Of a DNA stretch of 64,000 nt, positions 16,282 through 28,433 are shown one piece after another; position 1 is the stretch's first letter, and each line of letters opens with the position of its first letter. The stretch comes from Bradyrhizobium sp. ORS 278 (lineage in GTDB: Bacteria; Pseudomonadota; Alphaproteobacteria; Rhizobiales; Xanthobacteraceae): NCBI RefSeq assembly GCF_000026145.1, contig NC_009445.1, forward strand, positions 4,898,001 through 4,962,000, read 5' to 3'. A program made the position numbers and the translations under genes. The notes below the pieces were generated by a model. That model had not been told where the DNA came from, ran no database searches, and saw only the letters and a list, made by a program, of their open reading frames with translations.

Positions 16282-17619
16282 CTAGGCGGCGGCCGAAGGT
16301 GCCGGAGCGGGCCTGAAGCGCAGCGAGAACTCGGTGCCCCCGCCCGCGAGGTCGCCCACCATGATGCTGGCGCCGTGATCCTCGATCACGGCGCGGACAA
16401 TCGACAGGCCGAGCCCGGCCCCCTCGGTGTCGCGGGTGTCGCCGCGCCAGAACCGCTGGAAGATGAAGCCCCGCTCAGACGGCCGGATGCCGGGGCCGCG
16501 GTCGCGGACCCAGACCGCGCCGCCGGCGCCGATCTCGACCTCCACCGATGTGCGCGGCGCGGTGTACTTGATCGCATTCTCGGCCAGATTGAAAATCGCC
16601 CGCTCCAGCATGACGGCGTTGCCGTGCACATGGACCGGCGTGTCCGCCCCCTTCAGCGCGATGTCCTTGCCTTGCGCCAGCGCGAACGGCGCGATCGCGG
16701 CGACCACCTCGGTGCAAACCGCGTGCAGGTCGGCAATCTCGTCGGGATCGAGCGCCAGCGTGTCGAGCTCGGCGATCTCGAGCAGCTGGTGCACGATCCG
16801 GCTCATCCGCGCGATGTCGGCGAGCAGTTCGGCGCGTCCCGCGGACTGGCCTTTGGTCTCGATCCGCGTGCGCAACACGGCGAGCGGCGTGCGCAGCTGA
16901 TGGGCGGCATCGGCGGTGAACTGTCGCTGCATGCGGAAGCCGTCCTCCAGGCGGTCGAGCGCCTGGTTGACCGCGAGCACCAGCGGCCGGATCTCCGCCG
17001 GCAGCGCATCCGTCGGCAGCCGGATGTCGGTGCGCGCCGGCCCGATGCGGCTCGCCTCCTGCGAGGCGCGCAGCAGCGGCGCCAGCGCACGGCGGAAGAT
17101 CACGATATCGATGGCCAGCAGCGAGAGCAGAATCGGGATCGTGATCCAGCCGACGCGACGGAAGAAATTCGCGGCGATGTCGTCCGTGATGACGTCGCGA
17201 TGGGCGAGGTCCTCGGCGACCTCGACGCGCAGAACCCGATCGCTGATCGTACGGGTCACCCGCGCGCCCGACATGCTGCCGGCCGACGATGCGCCGGCCG
17301 GCAGAATGGCGCTGCCATCGGCGCGCGATGAAAACAGAACCTGCCCGCTCGCGTCGCGGACATCGTATTCGTAACGGCCATAGGCGGCGGAGTAGAGATC
17401 GCGTTGGCTCTGCGTCAGGTTGAGCTGGAGCGTACCGTCGGCAGCCTGAGCGAGACGCTCGCTGAGCGCATCGGCCTGATCCTGCATGGCGTCGCGATGG
17501 AGATGGTCGATTTCCGAGGTCAGTAGCCAGAACAGCACCAGCGGCAGGAACACCGCGGCGATCGCGACCGCCACGATATGCAACAGCACGATGCGCGAGA
17601 GCAGCGACTTGACGTGCAC
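16282..17619 (-). CDS. Sensor histidine kinase (partner of the adjacent OmpR-type regulator)
   Basis: A 445-residue inner-membrane kinase. TM1 is about residues 8-34, a periplasmic sensor follows, and TM2 is about 157-175. A short linker with the HAMP-like EIRPLVLAVNQALDRLEDGF leads to the phosphorylated His240 in FTADAAHQLRTPLAVL. The ATPase part has NLAENAIKYT, VRDRGPGI and GAGLGLSIV. It belongs to the TctE/QseC/PmrB type. The gene starts two bases after the response-regulator stop, so they are one unit. The divergent RND efflux operon is the likely target; the stimulus, perhaps a metal, is inferred. Confidence 0.9.
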   Translation of the reverse strand: MHVKSLLSRIVLLHIVAVAIAAVFLPLVLFWLLTSEIDHLHRDAMQDQADALSERLAQAADGTLQLNLTQSQRDLYSAAYGRYEYDVRDASGQVLFSSRADGSAILPAGASSAGSMSGARVTRTISDRVLRVEVAEDLAHRDVITDDIAANFFRRVGWITIPILLSLLAIDIVIFRRALAPLLRASQEASRIGPARTDIRLPTDALPAEIRPLVLAVNQALDRLEDGFRMQRQFTADAAHQLRTPLAVLRTRIETKGQSAGRAELLADIARMSRIVHQLLEIAELDTLALDPDEIADLHAVCTEVVAAIAPFALAQGKDIALKGADTPVHVHGNAVMLERAIFNLAENAIKYTAPRTSVEVEIGAGGAVWVRDRGPGIRPSERGFIFQRFWRGDTRDTEGAGLGLSIVRAVIEDHGASIMVGDLAGGGTEFSLRFRPAPAPSAAA

Positions 17620-17621
17620 GC

Positions 17622-18296
17622 TCAGGTCTCCGCGGCCATCATGTAACCGACGCCGCGGATCGTATGGATCACGACGGTCGCGCCATACTCTGCAAGCTGC
17701 TTGCGCAGCCGCGACACGTAGACCTCGACGGCGTTGGAGCCGACCTCGCCGGTGAGGCCGAAGATGTGATCCTCGACGGCCTTCTTCGGCACCACCCGCC
17801 CCTGCCGCCGCAGCAGGATCTCCAGCACCGAGAGCTCGCGGGCCGACAGCGTGCGCGGCGCACCGCCCACGAAGGTCTGCCGGCTCTCGGTGTCGTAGAC
17901 GAGATTGCCGAGCTCGAGCGAGCGGCCGAGCAGCTGTCCGGGACGGCGCAGGATCGCCTGCAGCCGCGCCACCAGCTCTTCCAGCGCGAACGGCTTGACG
18001 AGGTAGTCATCGGCGCCGCTGCGCAGGCCGCCCACCCGGTCCTGCAGTCCGCCGCGCGCGGTGAGAACGATGACAGGCAGCGGATCGCCGCGGCGACGCA
18101 GCTCGGTCAGCACCGACAAGCCGTCCTCATCGGGGAGGCCGAGATCGAGAATCATCGCGGCATAGCTGATGTCGTTGAGCGCATCGCGCGCGTCGGCGGC
18201 CGAGCTCACGGTGTCGACCTGATAGAAGGCGCTGGCGAGCCCCTGCGACAGCAGCTTGGACAGCTCGTTGTTGTCTTCGACGACCAGCAGACGCAT
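17622..18296 (-). CDS. OmpR-family response regulator
   Basis: A 224-residue regulator from the ATG at 18296; the frame is open further upstream, but MRLLVVEDNNELSKLL is the standard receiver start. The receiver has the acidic pair Glu7/Asp8, the phosphoacceptor Asp51 in ILDLGLPDEDG and the Lys in VKPF. A winged helix with SARELSVLEILLRRQGRVV, SNAVEVYVSRLRKQL and the closing HTIRGVGYMM fills the C-terminal 95 residues. It is transcribed with the kinase and divergently from the RND adaptor gene 211 bases away, which suggests control of both promoters. Confidence 0.93.
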   Translation of the reverse strand: MRLLVVEDNNELSKLLSQGLASAFYQVDTVSSAADARDALNDISYAAMILDLGLPDEDGLSVLTELRRRGDPLPVIVLTARGGLQDRVGGLRSGADDYLVKPFALEELVARLQAILRRPGQLLGRSLELGNLVYDTESRQTFVGGAPRTLSARELSVLEILLRRQGRVVPKKAVEDHIFGLTGEVGSNAVEVYVSRLRKQLAEYGATVVIHTIRGVGYMMAAET

Positions 18297-18404
18297 GCAG
18301 CTCACGTTCAGATGATGGAGGCGCGATCGTGCGCCCGTGCGCGCCACGATGCCCGACCGCACCCGCGCGTGGCAAGCCCGGCCGAAGGAGGACAGCATCG
18401 GCCC

Positions 18405-18421
18405 TGTAAGGCTGGTGTCAG
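18405..18421. promoter_or_regulatory. Candidate response-regulator direct repeat
   Basis: TGTAAG (18405-18410) and TGTCAG (18416-18421) form a direct repeat with an 11-base period, the usual spacing of OmpR-family dimer sites. It lies midway in the divergent gap between the response regulator (start 18296) and the RND adaptor (start 18508). The site is a prediction from spacing only. Confidence 0.4.
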
Positions 18422-18507
18422 CCAACTCTGCTATCGCCAGTTCCGGCGGGGGCTCCGCCAGACAGGATCGCCATTCATTTGCGTGCACGTGAATACCGGA
18501 CATCGCC

Positions 18508-19710
18508 GTGGCTCCATCTCCGATCAAATTCATGGCTCTCATCGCGGCGCCCGCCGCTCTCCTTGCTGGCGCATGGCTTGCGATGCGCCCCGAAGCGGCT
18601 GTCGCGACCAAACCCGCAGAGGTCCAAGCGCCGCCCGCCGTCAACGCCGCCGAGCAGACCGTCGAGCTGACCCCTCACCAGGTCGAGGCGCTCAAGGTCG
18701 AGACCGTCGGGCTGCACGCCTTTCGGGTGGTCAGAAACACCGTCGGCTCGATCGACTTCAATCAGAACATGCTGGTGCAGGCGTTTACGCCGAATGCAGG
18801 CAAGATCGTCGATACGTTCTTCAACGTCGGCGACGAGGTCAAACGCGGCGAGGCGCTGTTCACGATCGACAGTCCCGACCTGTTGCAGGCGGAATCGAGC
18901 CTGCTCGCGGCGGCCGGCGTGCTCGAATTGCAGACGCGCACCCTCGCGCGCGTGCAGCAGTTGCTCAAGGCCGGCGGCGGCGCGCAGAAGGACGTCGACC
19001 AGGCGACATCGGATCAGCAGACCGCCGACGGCAACTACAAGGCCGCGCGCGACGCCGTGCGCATCTTCGGCAAGACCGACGCCGAGATCGACCGGATTCT
19101 GGCGCAGCGCAAGGTCGATTCGATCCTGATCGTGCGCTCGCCGATCTCGGGCCGCATCATCGCGCGCAACGCCGCACCCGGCATCTATGCCCAGCCCGGC
19201 ACGTCGCCCGCGCCCTACACGCTCGCCGATCTCTCCACAATGTGGATGGTCGCCAATGTGATCGAGACCGACGCGCCGGCCTACCGGCTCGATCAGCCGG
19301 TCGAGGTCACCGTGCCGGCCTATCCCGGCGAGATCTTCCGGGGACGGGTGACGACGCTCGGGCTGAACATCGATCCGACGACGCACCGCCAGCTGGTTCG
19401 CTCGGTCATCGACGATCCCGCGCACAAGCTGCGCGCGGGCATGCTGGCGAGCTTCAGCATCGAGACCGAGGCGCCACGCGCCTCGCCCGCGGTCCCCGCC
19501 GAGGCGCTGGTGCGCGAAGGCGACGGCAGCATGACCGTCTGGGTCACGACCGACGGCAAGCGCTTCGTCCGCCGCGCCGTCACCGTGGGCCTGACTCAGG
19601 ACGGCTGGCGGCAGATCCTGACAGGACTCGCCGCCGGCGAGCAGGTCGCAACCACAGGCGCGATCTTCCTCAGCAACGCCTTCGCCAACGCCGCGTCCGG
19701 CGCGTCTTAG
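18508..19710 (+). CDS. RND efflux periplasmic adaptor (CzcB-like)
   Basis: A 400-residue membrane-fusion protein of an RND heavy-metal-type pump. An N-terminal anchor (MALIAAPAALLAGAWLAM) is followed by the lipoyl/barrel-sandwich half AFTPNAGKIVDTFFNVGDEVKRG, a helical hairpin (about residues 130-205), the second lipoyl half SPISGRIIARNAAPG, and a beta-barrel with VEVTVPAYPGEIFRG. It links the inner-membrane pump to the outer-membrane channel. I use the GTG start at 18508; an in-frame ATG at 18532 is an alternative. It begins the efflux operon (adaptor, pump, channel) and diverges from the two-component genes. Confidence 0.9.
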   Translation: MAPSPIKFMALIAAPAALLAGAWLAMRPEAAVATKPAEVQAPPAVNAAEQTVELTPHQVEALKVETVGLHAFRVVRNTVGSIDFNQNMLVQAFTPNAGKIVDTFFNVGDEVKRGEALFTIDSPDLLQAESSLLAAAGVLELQTRTLARVQQLLKAGGGAQKDVDQATSDQQTADGNYKAARDAVRIFGKTDAEIDRILAQRKVDSILIVRSPISGRIIARNAAPGIYAQPGTSPAPYTLADLSTMWMVANVIETDAPAYRLDQPVEVTVPAYPGEIFRGRVTTLGLNIDPTTHRQLVRSVIDDPAHKLRAGMLASFSIETEAPRASPAVPAEALVREGDGSMTVWVTTDGKRFVRRAVTVGLTQDGWRQILTGLAAGEQVATTGAIFLSNAFANAASGAS

Positions 19711-19762
19711 AATCTCTCATCAGCCGGGCGACCCGGCTCCGCCACGCGTTCGGTCGATCATC

Positions 19763-22700
19763 TTGGTCAAGAGCCTCATCCAGTTCGGTCTCACGCGCAG
19801 CGCCATCGTCGTTCTGGGGCTGCTCGTGTTCTGCGCCGCCGGCGTCGCCGCCTTCGTCAGGCTGAACATCGAGGCCTATCCCAACCCCGCGCCGGTAATC
19901 CTGGAGATCACGGCGCAGGCGCCGGGCCTGTCCGCCGAGGAGATGGAGAAGTACTACACGATCCCGATGGAGGTCGGCCTCTATCCGACGCCGGGCGTCG
20001 TCAACATCCGCTCGACCTCGTTCTACGGCCTCTCCTTCGTGCGCGTGACCTTCAAATACGGCGTCGACTATTACTTTGCGCTGACCCAGGCCGCCAACAG
20101 CATCCAGCAGAACATCCAGCTGCCCGGCAATCTGGTCCCCACCATCCAGCAGTCGAGCCTGGTCGGCGAGATCTACCGCTACCGGCTGATAGGCCCACCG
20201 AATTTCGGCCTGACCAACCTGCGCACCTTGCAGGATTACGTCGTGACGCGGCGGCTGATGACCATCCCCGGCGTCGTGCAGATCAATTCCTGGGGCGGCA
20301 CCACCAAGCAGTTCAACGTCGATGCCGATCTGCAGAAGCTCGAATCCTACAACATCACGGTGCCGCAGCTGGTGACCGCGCTCGGCAATGCCAACGTCAA
20401 TGTCGGCGGCCGCGAGATCACCATCGGCCAGCAATCGGTCAACATCCGCGGCATCGGGCTGATCGATTCCGGCGGCGCCGACGACATCACCAAGGGCGAT
20501 CGTATCGCCGACATCGAGAATATCGTGCTGACGCAGTCGGGCGGCCTGCCGATCCAGATCAAGGACGTCGCCAAGGTCTCGGTTGGCTACGTGCCGCGGC
20601 TCGGCATTGCCGGCAAGGACGGAGACGACGACATCGCCGCCGCGATCGTGGTGATGGGGCGCACCCAGCACACCAACGACATCATCCCCAAGGTGCAGGC
20701 CGAGGTCGCCAAGATCAATGCCGACGGCACGCTGCCGGCGGGCGTCCGTGTCGTGCCGTATTACGATCGCAGCTCCCTGGTTGGCGTCACCACGCACACC
20801 GTGCTGCACAATCTCGTGTTCGGCTGCCTGCTGGTGTTCGCGATCCAATGGATCTTTCTCGGCGATCTGCGCAGCGCGCTGATCGTCAGCGCCAACATTC
20901 CGTTCGCGCTGTTCTTCGCCATCATCATCCTGGTGCTGCGCGACGAGGATGCCAACCTGCTCTCGCTCGGCGCTGTCGATTTCGGCATCATCGTCGACTC
21001 CGCGGTCATCATGATGGAGAACGTGTTTCGCAATCTGCAGTCGTCGCCGGAGGCGCGGCAGGTGACGCTGCAGCGCCTCTCGGAGGGCTATTGGGGCACT
21101 GATCCCACCGTCGCCACCCACGGTCATCCGGCCGCGATCCGCTGGAGCGAGCGGCTGCGCATGATCTTCGTCAGCGCGCTGCAGGTCGACAAGGCGGTGT
21201 TCTTCACCGCCGCGATCACGGTGACGGCGTTCGTGCCGCTGTTCACGATGCAGGGCGTCGAGGGCCAGATCTTCGGCCCAATGGCGCGGACCTATGGCTA
21301 CGCGCTGGCCGGCGCCCTGCTCGCGACCTTCACCGTCACGCCCGTGCTAGCGGCGCTGCTGCTGCCGCGGCATGTCGAGGAGGTCGAGACGGTGATCGTG
21401 CGCGCGCTGCGGCGCGTCTATACACCGGTCCTGCGATGGGCGCTGGCTCATGTCCGGCTCACCGTCGCCGGCGGCCTCGTCTTTCTCGCGCTCGGCGCGC
21501 TGGCGGCGAGCCAGCTCGGCAGCGAATTCCTGCCGGCGCTCGAGGAAGGCAATTTCTGGATCCGCGCCGCGATGCCCCCGACGATCTCGCTCGAAGCCGG
21601 CACCGAGGCGACGCGCAAGATGCGCGAGATCCTGCTGCGCCATCCCGAGATCATCACCGTGGTGTCGCAGCACGGCCGTCCCGACAATGGCAGCGACGCC
21701 TCGCCGTTCTCCAATGTCGAGCTGTTCGCGCCGATCAAGCCGTTCGACGAATGGCCTGAAGGCCTGACCAAGGAGAAGCTGACCGAGCAGCTGCAGCAGG
21801 AGTTCGCGGCCGAGCTGCCCGGCATCAGCTTCAACTTCTCGCAGTACATCCAGGACAATGTCGAGGAGGCGCTGTCGGGCGTGAAGGGCGCGAACTCGGT
21901 CAAGGTGATCGGCCCGAATCTCGAGGTGCTCGAGCAGATCGGCTCGCGGGTCATGGAAGAGATGACGAGGGTGCGCGGCGTCGCCGATCTCGGCATCTTC
22001 CATCTGGTCGGCCAGCCCAATCTGAACATCAAGGTCAATCGCGAGAAGGCGGCGCGCTACGGTCTCAACACCGGCGACGTCACCACCGTGATCCAGGCGG
22101 CGCTCGCCGGCACCAATGCGACGACGGTGCTCGAAGGCGATCGCTCATTCGCGGTGTCCGTGCGGCTCGATGCCAGGTTCCGCAGGAGCATCGACGCGGT
22201 GAAGGACATCAAGGTCGCCTACGCGACGCCGTCCGGCGCCAACGCTTACATTCCGCTGTCGGAGCTCGCCGACATTTCGCTCGATACCGGCGCGCTGTTT
22301 ATCTATCGCGAGCTCAGCCAGCGCTACATCCCGATCAAGTTCAGCGTGCGCGGCCGCGATCTCGGCAGCACCGTCAAGGAGGCGCAGGAGCGTGTCGCCC
22401 AGGCGGTTCAACCGCCCGCCGGCTATCGCATCGTCTGGTCGGGCGAGTTCGACAATCTGGAAGCGGCCAAGGCGAGGCTTTTGATCGTGGTGCCGATCAC
22501 GCTGCTCCTGATCTTCGTGCTGCTCTACAGCCTGTTCAACTCGCTGCGCGACAGCCTGCTGGCGCTGGCCGGCATTCCCTTCGCGATCGCCGGCGGCCTG
22601 ATCGCGCTGTGGCTCGCCGGGCTCGCCTTCTCGATCTCGGCCGCGATCGGCTTCATCTCGCTGTTCGGCGTGGCCGTGATGGACGGCATCCTCAACATCA

Positions 22701-23014
22701 CCTATTTCCGCGAGCTGCGCGCCACCGGCGTGAGCGTCGCGGAAGCGGTGTTTCGCGGCTCGGAGCAGCGCATGCGGCCGATGCTGATGACCGCTTTGTC
22801 GGCCGGCGTCGGCCTGTTTCCGGCCGCGCTTTCGCACGGCATCGGCAGCCAGGTGCAGCGGCCGCTGGCCACCGTGGTCGTCGGCGGCATGTTCATCGGG
22901 CCGCTGCTGCTCCTGATCGTCGCGCCGGCGCTACGCCGCATCTTCCTGGCGCACGACCATACGATGGCCCCGGTCGATGACGGCACCACGGCCTCTCCCG
23001 AGCCCGCGGAATAG
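19763..23014 (+). CDS. RND efflux permease, heavy-metal (CzcA/CusA) type
   Basis: A 1083-residue inner-membrane proton-driven pump with the RND layout: TM1 at residues 12-31, a large periplasmic domain, TM2-6, a second periplasmic domain and TM7-12. TM4 contains AVDFGIIVDSAVIMMENVF, close to the DFG...D(G/S)A...EN signature of metal exporters and unlike the paired Asp of drug exporters. A heavy-metal or related cation is the likely substrate; the metal cannot be chosen from sequence alone. No ATG is available: the frame begins with TTG at 19763, 52 bases after the adaptor stop. The outer-membrane channel follows 10 bases later. Confidence 0.9.
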   Translation: MVKSLIQFGLTRSAIVVLGLLVFCAAGVAAFVRLNIEAYPNPAPVILEITAQAPGLSAEEMEKYYTIPMEVGLYPTPGVVNIRSTSFYGLSFVRVTFKYGVDYYFALTQAANSIQQNIQLPGNLVPTIQQSSLVGEIYRYRLIGPPNFGLTNLRTLQDYVVTRRLMTIPGVVQINSWGGTTKQFNVDADLQKLESYNITVPQLVTALGNANVNVGGREITIGQQSVNIRGIGLIDSGGADDITKGDRIADIENIVLTQSGGLPIQIKDVAKVSVGYVPRLGIAGKDGDDDIAAAIVVMGRTQHTNDIIPKVQAEVAKINADGTLPAGVRVVPYYDRSSLVGVTTHTVLHNLVFGCLLVFAIQWIFLGDLRSALIVSANIPFALFFAIIILVLRDEDANLLSLGAVDFGIIVDSAVIMMENVFRNLQSSPEARQVTLQRLSEGYWGTDPTVATHGHPAAIRWSERLRMIFVSALQVDKAVFFTAAITVTAFVPLFTMQGVEGQIFGPMARTYGYALAGALLATFTVTPVLAALLLPRHVEEVETVIVRALRRVYTPVLRWALAHVRLTVAGGLVFLALGALAASQLGSEFLPALEEGNFWIRAAMPPTISLEAGTEATRKMREILLRHPEIITVVSQHGRPDNGSDASPFSNVELFAPIKPFDEWPEGLTKEKLTEQLQQEFAAELPGISFNFSQYIQDNVEEALSGVKGANSVKVIGPNLEVLEQIGSRVMEEMTRVRGVADLGIFHLVGQPNLNIKVNREKAARYGLNTGDVTTVIQAALAGTNATTVLEGDRSFAVSVRLDARFRRSIDAVKDIKVAYATPSGANAYIPLSELADISLDTGALFIYRELSQRYIPIKFSVRGRDLGSTVKEAQERVAQAVQPPAGYRIVWSGEFDNLEAAKARLLIVVPITLLLIFVLLYSLFNSLRDSLLALAGIPFAIAGGLIALWLAGLAFSISAAIGFISLFGVAVMDGILNITYFRELRATGVSVAEAVFRGSEQRMRPMLMTALSAGVGLFPAALSHGIGSQVQRPLATVVVGGMFIGPLLLLIVAPALRRIFLAHDHTMAPVDDGTTASPEPAE

Positions 23015-23024
23015 GAGCCGGCCG

Positions 23025-24596
23025 ATGCAGCAGCATGATCGTGTCCCATCCCGCGGCTTGCGTACCGCGCACTTTTGTCTGGCGCTGGCGCTCGCGATCG
23101 CCGCGAGCGGCTGCGCGGTCGGTCCGGATTTCATCACCCCCGCGCCGCCGGCCGTCGGCGGATATACGCGGGAGCCGTTGGCGTCGCCCGCGGTCGACCG
23201 CTCCGGTCCGCGTGTCCCGGCGCAGCATTTCGAGGCGGGAGCGGATGTGCCGGCGCGCTGGTGGGCGGCGTTCCGCTCGGCCCCGCTCAACACGCTGATC
23301 CGCCGATCCGTGGCACACAACCCGACGCTCGACGCCGCCGATGCCGCGATCCGCATCGCAGCCGCAAACGCGCTGGCCCAGCGCGGGCTGTTCTATCCCC
23401 AGCTCGGCGCGAACTACACGGCCGCCGACCAGCAGACCTCGAACATGGGCACGCAGCAGGGACCGGCCGATCCCGCGCAGTCGCGCTACACGCTGCACAC
23501 CGCCCAGCTCACCATCAGCTTCGTGCCTGATCTGTGGGGCCAGAACTTGCGCAGCGTGGAAAACCTGGAGGCGCAGGCCGAGCAGGCGCAATTCCAGCTT
23601 GAGGCGGCCTATCTGACGCTGACGGCCAACGTCGTCACGGCGGCGATCCAGGAGGCCTCGCTGCGCGGCCAGATCGCAGCGACCGAGCGCATCATCAAAA
23701 TCGAGCGCGACATCCTCGGCATCCTCCAGAAGCAATTGCAGGCCGGCCAGGCCGCGCAGGTCGACGTGCTGACGCAGCAGACCGCGCTGGCGCAGGTGGA
23801 GCAGACCTTGCCGCCGCTGCAGAAGCAGCTCGCGATCCAGCGGGACCTGCTGACGGCGCTCGCCGGCCAGTTCTCCGCCGACGAGATCACCGAGCGGTTC
23901 GACCTGCAGCATCTCGCTTTGACACGCAATTTGCCGATCAGCCTGCCCGCGACACTGGTGGCGCAGCGGCCCGACGTGCGTGCGACTGAGGCCAATCTGC
24001 ACGCGGCCAGCGCGCTGGTCGGCGTGGCAATCGCGGCGCGGCTGCCCAACATCACGCTGTCGGCCAATCCCGGATCGAGCGCCTTCAAGGCGGCGGAGCT
24101 GTTCACGCCGGGCACGCTGTTCTACACCGTCGCGGGCAGCGCCACCGCGACGGTGTTCGACGGCCTCACGCTGTATCATCGGCAGAAAGCGGCGGAGGCC
24201 GGGCTCGACCAGGCCGGCGCGCTGTACCGCCAGGCCGTGATCACGGCGCTGCAGAACGTCGCCGACAGCCTGCGCAGCCTGCAGGCGGACGCGCGCGCGG
24301 TGCAGGCCGCCATCAAGGCCGAGGACAGCGCTCGCGCCACACTCGACATCGTCCAGAAACAGCTGAGCCTCGGGCAGGTCAGCCAGGTCACGGTGCTCAA
24401 CGCGCAGCAGGCTTATCTCAACACGGCGATCGCCCGCGTCCAGGCCGAGGCGGCGCGATTGACCGATACCGCGGCGCTGTTCATGGCGCTCGGCGGCGGA
24501 TGGCCCGCCGCCTGCACCACGCCGGTGTGGCGCGACTGCGTGATGAGCGACGGCCGCCGCGATGGCCTGCGAACGGCGGACGCCGACGCGAGATGA
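23025..24596 (+). CDS. Outer-membrane efflux lipoprotein (NodT/CzcC-type channel)
   Basis: A 523-residue TolC-like outer-membrane factor with a lipoprotein signal (AIAASGC, about Cys28). The sequence shows GCAVGPDFITP, the usual start of this family, and two repeated helical/beta halves with long coiled segments (residues 100-270 and 310-490). It completes a three-part efflux pump that spans both membranes. AGGAG lies just before the ATG at 23025; an in-frame start inside the pump gene was rejected. The last 20 residues are polar and Arg-rich. It converges on the TRAP binding-protein gene after 33 bases. Confidence 0.9.
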   Translation: MQQHDRVPSRGLRTAHFCLALALAIAASGCAVGPDFITPAPPAVGGYTREPLASPAVDRSGPRVPAQHFEAGADVPARWWAAFRSAPLNTLIRRSVAHNPTLDAADAAIRIAAANALAQRGLFYPQLGANYTAADQQTSNMGTQQGPADPAQSRYTLHTAQLTISFVPDLWGQNLRSVENLEAQAEQAQFQLEAAYLTLTANVVTAAIQEASLRGQIAATERIIKIERDILGILQKQLQAGQAAQVDVLTQQTALAQVEQTLPPLQKQLAIQRDLLTALAGQFSADEITERFDLQHLALTRNLPISLPATLVAQRPDVRATEANLHAASALVGVAIAARLPNITLSANPGSSAFKAAELFTPGTLFYTVAGSATATVFDGLTLYHRQKAAEAGLDQAGALYRQAVITALQNVADSLRSLQADARAVQAAIKAEDSARATLDIVQKQLSLGQVSQVTVLNAQQAYLNTAIARVQAEAARLTDTAALFMALGGGWPAACTTPVWRDCVMSDGRRDGLRTADADAR

Positions 24597-24629
24597 TCGG
24601 CCGGCACGCCGCGCGCGCCGCCCATCGTC

Positions 24630-25718
24630 TCAGCTCTGTGAGCGCCTTGCCATGAAGTTGTCGTAGCCGACCTCGGCGACCTGGAACCAGGAATAGCCGG
24701 CGCCGGAATAGGCGGTCAGCGACTCCAGCGCCTTTTTGAAGTTGGGATTGGTGGCGGCGACCTCGGCGTGCAGCTCCTTGGCCGCCTTGAACGAGGCCTC
24801 CATCACCGGCGCCGGGAATGGATGCAGCTTGGCGCCGCCGGCGATCAGCTTGCGCAGCGCCAGCGGGTTGGCGGAATCGTACTTCGCCATCATCCAGTTG
24901 TTGGCGAAGTGGCCGGCCTGCTCGAGAAGCTTCTGATAGTGTTTTGGCAGCGCGTTCCACTTCTCCAGGTTGATCATCGCGAGCAGCATCGGCCCGCCCT
25001 CCCACCAGCCAGGGAAGTAGTAGTGCGGCGCGACCTTGAACAGGCCGAGCTTCTCGTCGTCATACGGTCCCACCCATTCGGCGGCGTCGATCGTGCCCTT
25101 CTCCAGCGCCGGGTAGATGTCGCCGCCGGCGAGCTGCTGCGGCACGCAGCCGAGCTTCTGCATCACGCGGCCGGCAAAGCCGCCGATGCGGAATTTCAGG
25201 CCGTTGAGATCGTCGACGCTGTTGACCTCCTTGCGGAACCAGCCGCCCATCTGGCAGCCGGTGTTACCGGCCAGCAGCGAGGTGACGTTGTAGCTCTTGT
25301 AGAACTCGTTGAGGATCTCCTTGCCGCCGCCCATCAGGTACCAGGCCTGGTTGATGCGCATGTTCGGACCGAAGGGGACCGAGGAGCCGAAGGTGAAGGT
25401 CGGGTCCTTGCCGAAGTAGTAGTAGGACGCGGTGTGGCCCATTTCGACGGTGCCGTTCTGCACGGCGTCGAGCACCTGCAGGCCGGGCACGATCTCGCCG
25501 GCGGCGAAGGTCTGGATCTGGAATTTGTTGTCGGTGGCCTCGCCGACCATCTTGGCCATCATCTCGGCGCCGCCGTGCAACGTATCGAGTGTCTTCGGCC
25601 AGCTCGTGGTCATGCGCCATTTGATCTCGGGCATCGATTGCGCGATCGCGGGTGCTGCGATCGCGGCGGCGCCGGCCGCGCCGAGCCCGGTGACCTTGAT
25701 GAAGTCTCTCCGCTTCAT
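24630..25718 (-). CDS. TRAP transporter substrate-binding protein (DctP), Tat-exported
   Basis: A 362-residue periplasmic binding protein. The twin-arginine signal MKRRDFIKVTGLGAAG is cut near AIAQS. The mature part has KWRMTTSWPKTLDTLHGGA, the ligand-binding FRIGGFAGRVMQKLG region and [15 protein letters not shown], found in the binding proteins that take up 2-oxo acids and related compounds (TakP-like). The ATG at 25718 has AAGGA just upstream; upstream in-frame codons are not needed. It is a paralogue of the next gene, and the pair is transcribed toward the efflux operon. The ligand is inferred, not shown. Confidence 0.92.
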   Translation of the reverse strand: MKRRDFIKVTGLGAAGAAAIAAPAIAQSMPEIKWRMTTSWPKTLDTLHGGAEMMAKMVGEATDNKFQIQTFAAGEIVPGLQVLDAVQNGTVEMGHTASYYYFGKDPTFTFGSSVPFGPNMRINQAWYLMGGGKEILNEFYKSYNVTSLLAGNTGCQMGGWFRKEVNSVDDLNGLKFRIGGFAGRVMQKLGCVPQQLAGGDIYPALEKGTIDAAEWVGPYDDEKLGLFKVAPHYYFPGWWEGGPMLLAMINLEKWNALPKHYQKLLEQAGHFANNWMMAKYDSANPLALRKLIAGGAKLHPFPAPVMEASFKAAKELHAEVAATNPNFKKALESLTAYSGAGYSWFQVAEVGYDNFMARRSQS

Positions 25719-25843
25719 AGTCCTTCCCTCTCTCGGGTGATGTGTTCGTTTCCTTAAGGGCGGCCTTCTTCTGAGGCCTGCGGTTCCAGTGTGGATCAAA
25801 CTGCGCGGAAGTGCCATTGCGAAACGATGTCGCAACGCAATGC

Positions 25844-25873
25844 AAAAAGCCCGGCCTCTTGCGAGGCCGGGCT
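25844..25873 (-). terminator. Intrinsic terminator after the second TRAP binding-protein gene
   Basis: AGCCCGGCCTC (25848-25858) pairs with GAGGCCGGGCT (25863-25873) around a four-base loop. Read on the minus strand the stem is followed by a run of five T. It lies 30 bases beyond the stop codon at 25904, so it ends that transcript before the next paralogue. Confidence 0.85.
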
Positions 25874-25903
25874 CCGGGTTATCCGCCGATCGAAAGCTTG
25901 CAA

Positions 25904-28301
<2,398 letters not shown>

Positions 28302-28433
28302 GGCGCGTCTCCTGAATGAGCTCAGAACGCGCCACATCATCGCGTCCTATCCTGTTGAGCGGACGCAATCTTCCGTCGTTGCCGAAAAGATCGCGCCAGC
28401 CTCCTGTTGCGCTGCTTCATAATGAAGGTCAGC

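Noticed and set aside
17664-19865. 733-codon open frame on the plus strand spanning the two-component and adaptor genes
   Set aside because: It runs antisense to the response regulator and then out of frame over the adaptor gene; the Arg/Ala-rich product has no domains.
19670-21127. 485-codon open frame opposite the RND pump gene
   Set aside because: Antisense to the pump; Asp/His/Arg-rich composition typical of shadow frames.
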